A stretch of 10,809 nucleotides of DNA from Geobacter sp. UBA1603 (GCA_002322035.1 DCNF01000067.1:1-10809), one strand, 5' to 3'. Positions 1 to 6,586 are shown, counted from the stretch's first letter. Notes: generated from the sequence alone by a model not told the origin. Numbers and translations: made by a program.

Positions 1-393
1 CGGATCAACAGAAGCGGGCCCAAGGTGCGGCTGACCGTGACCAGCCCATTGCCCCGGGCGGTACAGACCGCCGAAATCTGTGCTCGCCACGCCTGCCGCC
101 ATAATCGTGTGCTAACCAGTACCTGCCTGCTGCCGGGGAGCGATCCGGCAGAAGCGGTCGCCTATCTGGACGGACTTAAGGAACCGGGTCCTGTGATGCT
201 GGTCGGCCACGAACCGCATCTTGGCGCCCTGGCCGCCCGGCTGCTCGCCGTTCACCAGGTGATTACGCTCAAGAAAGGTGCCTGCCTGGCCCTGAAGTGT
301 GGGGCGGCGGGGGAGCCGGCTGAATTCCTCTGGTATCGCGTCCCGGGCAAAAAACCGGAAAAAAGCCTTAAAAAGGCCTTCAAAACGTCATGA
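1..393 (+). CDS. sixA: SixA-type phosphohistidine phosphatase, 5' truncated
   Basis: The gene is open from the first base of the window, so its start lies upstream; about 130 C-terminal residues are visible. Histidine phosphatase superfamily features are seen: SPLPRAVQTAE matches the family's SPL.RA.QTAE segment that follows the catalytic RHG motif, and VMLVGHEPHLG carries the second catalytic His (codon 208-210). The N-terminal RHG motif itself is outside the window. SixA proteins remove phosphate from phosphohistidine on phosphotransfer proteins; the substrate here cannot be told. The tail is lysine-rich. The stop codon overlaps the start of the downstream CHAD gene (ATGA), which points to one operon and coupled translation. 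The SixA/CHAD/Ppx neighbourhood suggests a role linked to phosphate or polyphosphate. The family is fairly sure; the precise substrate is unknown. Confidence 0.85.
   Translation, partial: RINRSGPKVRLTVTSPLPRAVQTAEICARHACRHNRVLTSTCLLPGSDPAEAVAYLDGLKEPGPVMLVGHEPHLGALAARLLAVHQVITLKKGACLALKCGAAGEPAEFLWYRVPGKKPEKSLKKAFKTS
365..377 (+). other. Short hairpin just before the CHAD start
   Basis: GCCTT (365-369) and AAGGC (373-377) form a 5-bp stem with an AAA loop inside the end of the sixA reading frame. The only purine-rich SD-like bases upstream of the CHAD ATG at 390 (AAAAAGG, 370-376) lie in this hairpin and are about 13 nt from the ATG. No T-run follows, so it is not a terminator. It could restrict independent ribosome entry and favour coupled translation; this is inference. 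Confidence 0.35.
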
Positions 394-1238
394 GTGCGGT
401 GCCGGACGAGAACCCTCGCGGCCTTGGCGAACGGATCGGGGCGCTGCTCTACGGTCGCTGGAGCGAGTTTGTGCTCCTCCGCTCGGATGTTCTCAAAAAG
501 GAAGATCCGGAGGCGATTCATGATCTGCGGGTCGCCTCGCGCAGAATCAGAACCGGCCTGCAGCTCTGCCGCCCGGCTCTTCCTGCCACGGTACTCACAG
601 GGATTCTGCGGCCGATCCGGCGGATTACCCGTAAGCTGGGGCGACTCCGGAATCTGGACGAGGCCCGCACCTTTTTCGGCTGTTCCGGGCTCAACCTGCC
701 GATACTGTGCGCCCGGCTGGATCAGATGCGCTGCGACGAGATGCGGTCTGTCTCCGCCCTGCTCCATCGATTTCCGCTGCATGAGGTTGAGGCGCTGCAG
801 CGGCGGGCCGTGGCCTGTCTTGGCGAATACGGCACAGGCGGGGGAGAATCTTCGCTGGCTGGCCATCTGTCGAGGATTTCGACCCGGCGCTATCGTGCGA
901 TGATCGATCTTTTGCCGCCGGCGCAGGTGCCCGGACAGGTTCAGGAGCGCCATGCTTTCAGGATTGCTGTCAAAAAATGGCGTTATCTGCTCGAATTTCT
1001 CGCCCAGCTGAGCGGCCGCGACTACCATGCGGCACTGGAACAGCTCAAGGCGTACCAGTCTGTTCTGGGCGATCTGAATGATCTGGACGAATTCCGGCAG
1101 GTATGCGCAGATCTTCCGCTTCCGCAGCAGGAGCAATCATTGGTGTCGGCTCTGCTCGCCGAAACCGGGGCACGGCAGCTGGCCCGCTTTCTCGAGCTGG
1201 CGCAAACAGGCCGGCCACGCTACCTGTTCATGCTGTAG
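390..1238 (+). CDS. CHAD-domain protein (polyphosphate-binding family)
   Basis: The 282-residue product is a stand-alone CHAD (conserved histidine alpha-helical domain) protein. The first conserved block is at residues 43-54 (IHDLRVASRRIR, with H44, R47, R51, R52), followed by KLGRLRNLDEAR at 82-93. The second half repeats the pattern with H188, FRIAVKKWRYLLEF (190-203) and LGDLNDLDEF (226-235). The basic residues of these paired helical blocks are what the family uses to bind polyphosphate. There is no signal peptide and no transmembrane segment, so it should be cytosolic; unlike many CHAD proteins it has no fused CYTH domain. The start ATG overlaps the sixA TGA, and a Ppx/GppA gene follows after 45 bp. 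It may target or organise polyphosphate for that enzyme; this is inferred from context. Confidence 0.88.
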   Translation: MSAVPDENPRGLGERIGALLYGRWSEFVLLRSDVLKKEDPEAIHDLRVASRRIRTGLQLCRPALPATVLTGILRPIRRITRKLGRLRNLDEARTFFGCSGLNLPILCARLDQMRCDEMRSVSALLHRFPLHEVEALQRRAVACLGEYGTGGGESSLAGHLSRISTRRYRAMIDLLPPAQVPGQVQERHAFRIAVKKWRYLLEFLAQLSGRDYHAALEQLKAYQSVLGDLNDLDEFRQVCADLPLPQQEQSLVSALLAETGARQLARFLELAQTGRPRYLFML

Positions 1239-1265
1239 ACCACTCCCATAGCACGGTCGTCTCTG

Positions 1266-1273
1266 AAAAGGAG
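1266..1273 (+). promoter_or_regulatory. Ribosome binding site of ppx
   Basis: AAAAGGAG lies 10 nt before the ATG at 1284 in the 45-bp gap after the CHAD gene. It supports this start, which places the ASKHA motif LDIGTNS immediately at the N-terminus as is usual for the family. I see no convincing promoter in the gap, so transcription probably continues from upstream. Confidence 0.6.
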
Positions 1274-1283
1274 CTCTTATACC

Positions 1284-2813
1284 ATGAAATCAAATCGACT
1301 GGCCGCACTGGACATCGGCACCAACTCAATCCGCTGCATCATTGTCGAAGCCGATCAGCAGGGGGGCTTCAAGGTCCTCGATGATGAGAAAAGCACCGTA
1401 CGCCTCGGAGAACAACTGGCGGCAACCGGCACCATCGCACCCCAGGCGGTCGCACGGGCCCAGGAAGCGATGATCCGCTTCAGTAAGCTGATCAAGGGGA
1501 TGAACGTGGCGGCGGTGGAGGCGATTGCAACCAGCGCGGTGCGCCGGGCAACGAACGGCGAAGAGGTCGTGGCAACCCTGGCCCGGGATCTTGGCGCACC
1601 GATCAGGGTCATTTCCGGCATTGAAGAGGCCGAGCTGGCCATGGCCTCGGCCCAGCGCCACTTTGACATGGAGTACAAACGCTACGCCGTGTTCGACATC
1701 GGCGGCGGGAGCCTTGAAATAACCACGGCCCTGGGAAGCCATATCGAAGAGTGCTATTCGCTCGACCTGGGGGCGGTGGTCATGACCGAGCAGTTCATCA
1801 GGCATGATCCGGTTTCCGTCCAGGATATCCGGAAACTGCAGCGCCATGTCCGCGAAACCCTCAAGGCCAGCCTTAAAGAAAAACTTCAGCTGCAGACCCT
1901 GGTCGGATCGGGGGGGACCGTGACCGCCCTCGGCGCCATGGCCATGACCGCCCGCGGCGCCTCCTATGCCTCGATTCACGGCTACGAGGTACTCCGCTCG
2001 GAGGTGGTTCACCTCTTGAGCATGCTGATCCGCAAAGACATCAAGGAGCGGCGGATGGTGGCCGGGCTGAATGCCGACCGGGCCGACATCATCGTAGCCG
2101 GATTGGCCGTGGTCGAGGAGATGATGGACTTCTTCGGGGCGAATCAGCTCCTGATCAACGAACGGGGCATTCGTGAAGGACTGATCGTCAGGGCCATGGA
2201 GAAACACAAGCTGATACCGCAATCATCATCACCCCGTACCTGGCGCGAAGCGGCTTTGCAGTTTGCCCGCTCGTGCCACGCCGATGAGCTTCATTCAAAG
2301 CAGGTGGCCAGACTGGCACTGGCCATGTTCGATGAACTGGCGCTCCCCTTCGGCATGAAGAAAACCGATCGCAAAATGCTTGAGGCTGCGGCAATCCTGC
2401 ATGATGTCGGCTATTTCATCGCCTACGGAAGTCACCACAAACATTCCTATCACCTTATCCGCCATGCCGAACTGTTCGGCTTTACACCCCATGAACGCGA
2501 GATCATCGCCCAGGTTGCCCGTTATCACCGCAAGTCGCTCCCCAAGAAGAAGCATGACCCGTTTCAGTCCCTTGGGGAGCATGACCGGCACAGGGTCGAA
2601 CGTCTGGGGGGAATGCTGCGCCTGGCTGACGGCCTCGACCGACGCCGCAATGGGGCAGTGCAGACCATTGCCTGCAGCTTTGGCGGGACGCATTTTACCG
2701 CCAGGCTGGGCGGCACGGAAGACATGTCGGTGGAAATTTTTGGCGGGACTTCAAAGAAAGACCTGTTTGAGAAGGCCTTTGGCATGGCGGTGGTATTTGA
2801 GGTGGAGGAATAG
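1284..2813 (+). CDS. ppx: Ppx/GppA phosphatase with C-terminal HD domain
   Basis: The 509-residue product matches long Ppx/GppA proteins: an ASKHA-fold phosphatase followed by an HD domain. Seen motifs are LDIGTNSIR (9-17, phosphate loop 1), ATSAVRRATN (82-91), SGIEEAELA (111-119, with the catalytic Glu), FDIGGGSLEI (137-146, second phosphate loop) and VGSGGTVTALG (207-217). The C-terminal part has H337, the H373-D374 pair in ILHDVG and D449 in RLADGLDR, a complete H...HD...D metal-binding set. The family hydrolyses inorganic polyphosphate to phosphate (Ppx) and/or pppGpp to ppGpp (GppA); sequence alone does not separate the two. The neighbouring CHAD gene favours a polyphosphate role. It is cytosolic, the likely third gene of a sixA-CHAD-ppx operon, and its G+C matches the upstream genes. 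Confidence 0.93.
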   Translation: MKSNRLAALDIGTNSIRCIIVEADQQGGFKVLDDEKSTVRLGEQLAATGTIAPQAVARAQEAMIRFSKLIKGMNVAAVEAIATSAVRRATNGEEVVATLARDLGAPIRVISGIEEAELAMASAQRHFDMEYKRYAVFDIGGGSLEITTALGSHIEECYSLDLGAVVMTEQFIRHDPVSVQDIRKLQRHVRETLKASLKEKLQLQTLVGSGGTVTALGAMAMTARGASYASIHGYEVLRSEVVHLLSMLIRKDIKERRMVAGLNADRADIIVAGLAVVEEMMDFFGANQLLINERGIREGLIVRAMEKHKLIPQSSSPRTWREAALQFARSCHADELHSKQVARLALAMFDELALPFGMKKTDRKMLEAAAILHDVGYFIAYGSHHKHSYHLIRHAELFGFTPHEREIIAQVARYHRKSLPKKKHDPFQSLGEHDRHRVERLGGMLRLADGLDRRRNGAVQTIACSFGGTHFTARLGGTEDMSVEIFGGTSKKDLFEKAFGMAVVFEVEE

Positions 2814-2816
2814 GGT

Positions 2817-2848
2817 AAAAAAGACCCCCGCTCAAAAATGGGCGGGGG
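2817..2848 (-). terminator. Intrinsic terminator of the leftward gene
   Basis: CCCCCGC (2825-2831) pairs with GCGGGGG (2842-2848) around a 10-nt loop. Read on the - strand, the stem is followed by a run of six T (A-run at 2817-2822 on +), the classical order for an intrinsic terminator of the gene ending at 2900. On the + strand no T-run follows, so for ppx it would work poorly unless the hairpin alone is enough. It separates the polyphosphate cluster from the envelope cluster. Confidence 0.8.
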
Positions 2849-2899
2849 CTAACCTACCTTGCTTGACGCCATTGCATGTTTCCAGTGAAAAACTTATGG

Positions 2900-3796
2900 T
2901 CATTTTCCGCAGTTCATTGCCTCACGTAGTTTGTCAAGTATAGGATCAAGCCGTGCTGAATATTTGCGGTAAATCCCTGCCTGCTCACCGGCGGAAGTAA
3001 GTTCATTCCGTATCTCCGGCGGCAAGCGGTCGTTTCTTGCCATCCCTTCAATAGTCCCCGCGGCTTCACGGGCTGCAAGCATGGCGTCCCTAACCCTCTC
3101 GTATTGTTCCCTGGCCACCGCGTGTTTTTTGAGTACAGCATCGATCCGGGAGTTTGTCTGTCCGGTAGCCTCTCCATTATCAAGCCCTGCTGCTGCTCCC
3201 TGCTGTAGAAGCATGATCAGGCCGCTTGGCATCTTCCTGCATGCCTCACCTCCGGCAAGCTCACCATAGATGTTGTTGCTATGAATCGTTCCGCTCAATC
3301 GCTCTTCAGGAGGAGCGGAATCCTTGAAGCCCCAGGTATGCTGCTCCATCTGGCCGCCATCCATCCCCCGCTGGCGGTAGAACCCTAATACGCCCGCAAC
3401 CGTCTTTGCAGATGAATTCTTTCCCGTGCCAGACAGAGCAAACACGGCTGATGGGATGTGGTAGTAGGCAGAAATGGCTTTAGAACATTCCCGGTTGTAG
3501 ATGGCATTAGGCGGCACATGAACGTTCTTCGAGCGCTTTCTCAAAATTTCCAGCGGATCGTCTTTGCCGGCATCAAACTGGGATAACCGGGCCTGCATCT
3601 CTTTCAGATCGTTTTGGGCGCGCTCCTTCCCTCCACAGGCAGCAGTGACTTCCAGATCTGATACGGCCTGCATGACCGGAATCATGTGCAGTACTTCTTT
3701 TTCGGTGATTGCTGCACCCGGCGAATCTTCAGATGCTGCGCCAAGCCCTGGAAACAAAGCAACAACGATCACGAGAATAACGGCAGTATGCATCAT
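2900..3796 (-). CDS. Secreted protein of unknown function (298 aa)
   Basis: I do not recognise the family. The start chosen is the ATG at 3796, because GAGGAG (3808-3813) lies 11 nt before it and it opens directly on a signal peptide (MMHTAVILVIVVALFPGLGA, cleavage near residues 20-22). The longer frame from 3829 would put charged residues in front of the signal. The mature part is about 277 residues, mostly polar and predicted helical, with a charged helix- or coiled-coil-prone stretch near residues 214-247. It has four cysteines (C54, C104, C186, C296), which could form two disulfides in the periplasm. It is probably periplasmic or outer-envelope. It follows the OmpA-like gene on the same strand after 132 bp and ends before a strong terminator. 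G+C is intermediate (sampled lines 53-57%). That it is a real gene is well supported by start, signal and terminator; its role is unknown. Confidence 0.8.
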   Translation of the reverse strand: MMHTAVILVIVVALFPGLGAASEDSPGAAITEKEVLHMIPVMQAVSDLEVTAACGGKERAQNDLKEMQARLSQFDAGKDDPLEILRKRSKNVHVPPNAIYNRECSKAISAYYHIPSAVFALSGTGKNSSAKTVAGVLGFYRQRGMDGGQMEQHTWGFKDSAPPEERLSGTIHSNNIYGELAGGEACRKMPSGLIMLLQQGAAAGLDNGEATGQTNSRIDAVLKKHAVAREQYERVRDAMLAAREAAGTIEGMARNDRLPPEIRNELTSAGEQAGIYRKYSARLDPILDKLREAMNCGK

Positions 3797-3807
3797 GGTT
3801 ATCACAT

Positions 3808-3813
3808 CTCCTC
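3808..3813 (-). promoter_or_regulatory. Ribosome binding site deciding the 3796 start
   Basis: On the - strand GAGGAG precedes the ATG at 3796 by 11 nt. It lies inside the longer open frame starting at 3829 and only 2 nt before an in-frame GTG (3805), too close for that codon to be used. This selects the shorter protein, which begins with the signal peptide. Confidence 0.55.
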
Positions 3814-3828
3814 TGTCTGCAGTAAACA

Positions 3829-3856
3829 CCGGAGGCCGCCGTATGGCAGCCTCTGG
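3829..3856 (-). other. Hairpin between ompA-like gene and secreted orphan
   Basis: CCGGAGGC (3829-3836) pairs over 8 positions (one G-T) with GCCTCTGG (3849-3856); inside, after one mismatch, GCC (3838-3840) pairs with GGC (3845-3847) around a 4-nt loop. On the - strand the hairpin is followed by TGTTTAC, a poor U-tract. It lies in the 132-bp gap between the two leftward genes and could be a leaky terminator, an attenuator or an mRNA-stabilising structure that sets their ratio. The structure is seen; its role is inferred. Confidence 0.5.
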
Positions 3857-3928
3857 AAAATGGTGTAAACTGTTTCATGGCAGACCCGAAGCGTCCTGGA
3901 AGGCTCACTGCTTGACACCCGCCAGAAA

Positions 3929-4771
3929 CTACTTTTTGACCAACTCAACGCGCCTGTTTTTCTGCTTCCCTTCGTTGGTCCCGTTATCAGCAATCGGTTT
4001 TTCCTGCCCGAATCCGACCGCAGTAAGTCTAGAGGCGGCTATACCCCCCTTCACAATGGCTGCCATGACCGCCTTTGCCCTGGCATCTGAAAGAGTTTTA
4101 TTAGATTTTGAGTTTCCAGCATTGTCAGTATGGCCCTCAATGCCAATTTTTATGGTTTTGTCGCTGTTCATCATGGCAATAATCTGATCAATTACCGCTG
4201 TGGATTCAGGTTTTATTGTTGATTTACCTGTATCAAAGTTGATGTACAATGCAATATGCCCATCCTGCTTTAGTGCGTCCAACAGAGCGCTTGCCGATAC
4301 GTCGTTTTTCATCGCCTCTTTCTGGACAACGGTAAGCCAGTAGTCAAAACCGTCATTGCATGGCTCCAGCTCAATCAAGAGTTCTCCACCATCCTTCAGA
4401 AGCTTGCCGGTAAATACCCTTTCGGAGCAGTATTGCTTATCACCGCATGAGGTAATCTGTGAATCGGCAACTACTGTTCCACCAAGCTTTTTCAGGGCAT
4501 TTGCATAGTTTCTGGTTACCTGGGTGGCACTCGGCTGTTGTGCACCATCTTTAAGGTTATAATGTTTTCGCCATACTTTGCCCTCTACGGTAAAAAGCTT
4601 TTTACCGTCACAAAATTTATATGAGTCAAAATCCTTGTCTTCAGCCTCAATGACAGAATGGCTCGGCATACCGGTGAATTGGGGCGGGTCCTTAAGATCT
4701 CCGTCCGCCTTGACCGGCAGAGCCTGAATGACCACGAGTAGAGCCGCTGATAGTATTATGTTCAATGTCAT
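3929..4771 (-). CDS. OmpA-family peptidoglycan-binding protein
   Basis: The 280-residue product has a signal peptide (cleavage after VKA, about residue 22), an N-terminal domain of about 140 residues that I cannot name, and a C-terminal OmpA domain (about 170-280). The OmpA part shows INFDTGKSTIKPES (177-190), IEGHTDNAGNSKSN (211-224), LSDARAKAV (227-235) and the closing NRRVEL (272-277). D216 and R231 are at the positions that bind the diaminopimelate of peptidoglycan in OmpA-like domains. The N-terminal domain has C54, C109, C115 and C138, enough for two disulfides. There is no lipobox cysteine and no predicted beta-barrel, so it is probably a soluble periplasmic protein tethered to the cell wall. 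AAAGGAGG lies 6 nt before the ATG and supports the start. The signal peptide lacks Lys/Arg in its first residues, which is unusual. The DNA is AT-rich (a sampled line is 33% G+C). Confidence 0.9.
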   Translation of the reverse strand: MTLNIILSAALLVVIQALPVKADGDLKDPPQFTGMPSHSVIEAEDKDFDSYKFCDGKKLFTVEGKVWRKHYNLKDGAQQPSATQVTRNYANALKKLGGTVVADSQITSCGDKQYCSERVFTGKLLKDGGELLIELEPCNDGFDYWLTVVQKEAMKNDVSASALLDALKQDGHIALYINFDTGKSTIKPESTAVIDQIIAMMNSDKTIKIGIEGHTDNAGNSKSNKTLSDARAKAVMAAIVKGGIAASRLTAVGFGQEKPIADNGTNEGKQKNRRVELVKK

Positions 4772-4960
4772 GCAGTGCCTCCTTTTCTGGCTGATTACAA
4801 CAAGCCAATATATGACGGTTTAGGTTTTCTCTCTACGGTAGGAAAATAAAATCGTTATGAAATTTAAATATGCGCCTAACCCCTTTAACAGAGTTGACAT
4901 ACGCTACACCCGGTGGTAAAAATAATCAACAATTTATTAATGTGAGCAAAGGTGGTGTGT
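4772..4960. promoter_or_regulatory. Divergent intergenic control region
   Basis: These 189 bp separate the leftward OmpA-like gene from the rightward small secreted-protein gene and must hold both promoters. The DNA is AT-rich, with ATTTAAAT at 4862-4869 upstream of a good rightward -35. An imperfect inverted repeat, TTTTC-tct-CTAC (4825-4836) / GTAG-GAAAA (4838-4846), lies near the middle and could be an operator. I could not pick a convincing leftward -35/-10 pair; TATATT on the - strand around 4807-4812 is a possible -10 without a good -35. Confidence 0.5.
4894..4922 (+). promoter_or_regulatory. Sigma-70-type promoter for the rightward genes
   Basis: TTGACA (4894-4899) is a perfect -35 hexamer. 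After a 17-nt spacer comes TAAAAA (4917-4922), which matches 4 of 6 bases of the -10 consensus. It lies 38 bp upstream of the ATG at 4961 and is preceded by AT-rich DNA that could act as an UP element. It probably drives both rightward secreted-protein genes. Confidence 0.6.
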
Positions 4961-5308
4961 ATGAAAATAACAATGTTTGTGGTATTGACAATACTGGGGC
5001 TGGCTTCAGCAGGCCTGGCAGCTGATACATATGGCGTAGCCGTATATCCAGGTGCCTCTCCTGATGCAGAAACGACCAATATTATAAAGCAGCTTTCAGG
5101 TGACGGGGCCTGCTATAAGGTGAACGCACCTATGGCAAAGGTTGTTGATTTCTACAAAAAACAGAAGGGCTTGAAGTCGATGACTCCGCCACCGGGCGAA
5201 GAATCACCAGCCACTGTCTTTAATAAGGGTGAGGTTGCCCAGATAAGAATACAGCCGCTACCGGCTAATCCTAAAGAGGTACACATATGCATTGTAAAGG
5301 TTGAGTAG
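4961..5308 (+). CDS. Small secreted protein of unknown function (115 aa)
   Basis: The start is the ATG at 4961: AAAGGTGG (4948-4955) lies 5 nt before it and the protein then opens with a lysine-containing signal peptide, with cleavage near residues 20-21 (GLA-AD). A GTG at 4952 would add only three residues and overlaps the ribosome site. The mature protein is about 94 residues. It begins YGVAVYPGASPD and continues with a segment CYKVNAPMAKVVDFYKKQ (51-68), a pattern found in small periplasmic proteins with a YPGA motif followed by a V..FY helix. C51 and C110 could form one disulfide. It is probably periplasmic. The 389-residue gene follows after 53 bp with no terminator between, so the two are likely co-transcribed. 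Function unknown; a YPGA-type periplasmic fold is only a weak guess. Confidence 0.8.
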   Translation: MKITMFVVLTILGLASAGLAADTYGVAVYPGASPDAETTNIIKQLSGDGACYKVNAPMAKVVDFYKKQKGLKSMTPPPGEESPATVFNKGEVAQIRIQPLPANPKEVHICIVKVE

Positions 5309-5351
5309 CAGATGCTGTTCGGGCTTGCAGGTAATATTGAAATATATGAGC

Positions 5352-5357
5352 GGAGGG
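5352..5357 (+). promoter_or_regulatory. Ribosome binding site of the propeller-like gene
   Basis: GGAGGG lies 4 nt before the ATG at 5362. It is a near-consensus site that fixes the start at the residue opening the signal peptide. Confidence 0.6.
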
Positions 5358-5361
5358 TCCT

Positions 5362-6531
5362 ATGAAACGAATTATTATCATTATGCTACTCGTAGTAGCA
5401 ACGGCACACCCTGCATTTGCTGTTTCTTTAGCCTATCAGTATAAGTTTGCTGATATCAATAAATATGGCATAGGCATTCACGCCGTTGATATTAATTGGT
5501 ACAATTATGATCTCGCTGTTTCCTTATACATGTCTGATAGAGTTTCTGGCAACCGCATTTTCGATGGCGTCAAAATACATAACCTCATGCGGAGGCAGCC
5601 TAAGCTTGATCTTTCAGAGTACACGTCAGCATTACACTACATAAACAACAGTTTAATTAGAGCTGCCGAACCGGTACCTAACAAGCCTCATGTACTCGTT
5701 TCCCACAATGGTGAGTCGTATGCAGTCAACTGGAAGAAAGGCCTTACATCAAAAGTTTCTAAAATCCATAATTTTAGAAGTAACATTCTCACTCAAGAGC
5801 CAATCCCCGGAACCGGGAATTGCCCACCGGCAAATCTCAACCAGTTTGATTTGAGCGGCAACTTACTGGCAACATACGGCAATGCCTCAAATCTTGCCAC
5901 GAAAGACGTCATCCCCGGAACTACTATTATCTACGGAGTTACGTCCTGCAAGCAGTACAGTGTGTATGATATGGCCCGGCAACAGGTATTGTGGACTTCA
6001 GCGCCCGATACAGGCATTTTGCACCCAAACGGTCATGCGTATATACTATCGCCTGCAGGACAGCTTATTGCACCATACTATGGAAAACTACGGTTGATTA
6101 ATATGGCAGATGGCAACTTTATTAAAGAGCTGCCTGACATTACGGATGTAACTGGCAATAAGATTTACGCGTACTCGACTGGTAGCCCTATGTCGTTAGT
6201 TGCAAATGACATCATTACATATGTAACGGACAATATCACCTATTACATCGCACGCATCGATGCCACAACAATGAAAATAAAATGGAAAACCGCTGTTGGC
6301 AAAGGTACGGGAGCATATCAGCATATGAAAAGTATTCTGGTGCGTGATCTTGTAATATCAGCAATAGGAAACCAAGTGGTTGTTGCCAGGCTATCTGATG
6401 GCTCTTTGTTATTTAATCAAACGAATGTTACGGATGCGATGTATGAATCCGCAATAAAGGTATCACCTGACGGTAAGCGGTTATTTACTCACACTATGGA
6501 GTCGGCATATATATTTAATCTGTATGATTGA
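5362..6531 (+). CDS. Secreted probable beta-propeller protein (389 aa)
   Basis: The product starts with a clear signal peptide (MKRIIIIMLLVVATAHPAFA, cleavage after AFA at residue 20). The rest is a chain of short beta-strand segments of the kind seen in WD40/PQQ-like propellers: QYSVYDMARQQVLWTS (198-213), GKLRLINMADGNFIKEL (241-257), YYIARIDATTMKIKWKT (294-310), VVARLSDGSLLFNQ (340-353) and IKVSPDGKRLFTHT (365-378). The W-T and D-G turns and the repeating 'value-becomes-text' pattern suit a propeller, but I cannot assign it to a named family. C154 and C196 could form a disulfide. It is likely periplasmic or cell-surface, in an operon with the 115-residue gene. The DNA is AT-rich (a sampled line is 37% G+C), unlike the flanking GC-rich genes, so recent acquisition is possible. 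The gene is well supported; the fold is moderately sure and the function unknown. Confidence 0.82.
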   Translation: MKRIIIIMLLVVATAHPAFAVSLAYQYKFADINKYGIGIHAVDINWYNYDLAVSLYMSDRVSGNRIFDGVKIHNLMRRQPKLDLSEYTSALHYINNSLIRAAEPVPNKPHVLVSHNGESYAVNWKKGLTSKVSKIHNFRSNILTQEPIPGTGNCPPANLNQFDLSGNLLATYGNASNLATKDVIPGTTIIYGVTSCKQYSVYDMARQQVLWTSAPDTGILHPNGHAYILSPAGQLIAPYYGKLRLINMADGNFIKELPDITDVTGNKIYAYSTGSPMSLVANDIITYVTDNITYYIARIDATTMKIKWKTAVGKGTGAYQHMKSILVRDLVISAIGNQVVVARLSDGSLLFNQTNVTDAMYESAIKVSPDGKRLFTHTMESAYIFNLYD

Positions 6532-6557
6532 ATTGCTATGTAGTGCACACATCACAC

Positions 6558-6586
6558 GGCTCCGTCACTCACCTGACGGAGCCCTT
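6558..6586 (+). terminator. Terminator hairpin after the propeller-like gene
   Basis: GGCTCCGTCA (6558-6567) and TGACGGAGCC (6574-6583) form a perfect 10-bp stem with a 6-nt loop, 26 bp after the stop of the + strand gene. Only CTTT follows on +, and no T-run follows on -, so the hairpin is strong but the U-tract is weak. It lies between convergent genes and may serve both directions. Confidence 0.65.

Noticed and set aside
252..1136. Long - strand open frame (294 codons) opposite the CHAD gene
   Set aside because: It is an antisense shadow of GC-rich coding DNA; the + strand frame has clear CHAD motifs and the antisense translation has none.
1326..2222. Long - strand open frame (298 codons) opposite ppx
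   Set aside because: The + strand carries all Ppx/GppA motifs; the antisense product is low-complexity in character, with no signal or domain.
3797..3829. Longer N-terminus for the 298-residue secreted protein (start at 3829)
   Set aside because: It would place charged residues ahead of the signal peptide, and the ribosome site GAGGAG lies inside this extension, pointing to the ATG at 3796.
3564..4187. + strand open frame spanning the orphan and OmpA-like genes
   Set aside because: It crosses two well-supported - strand genes and their gap, and its translation has no domain.
5309..5361. Separate promoter for the propeller-like gene (TAATAT at 5332-5337)
   Set aside because: There is no acceptable -35 at 16-18 nt upstream; co-transcription from the 4894 promoter is simpler.
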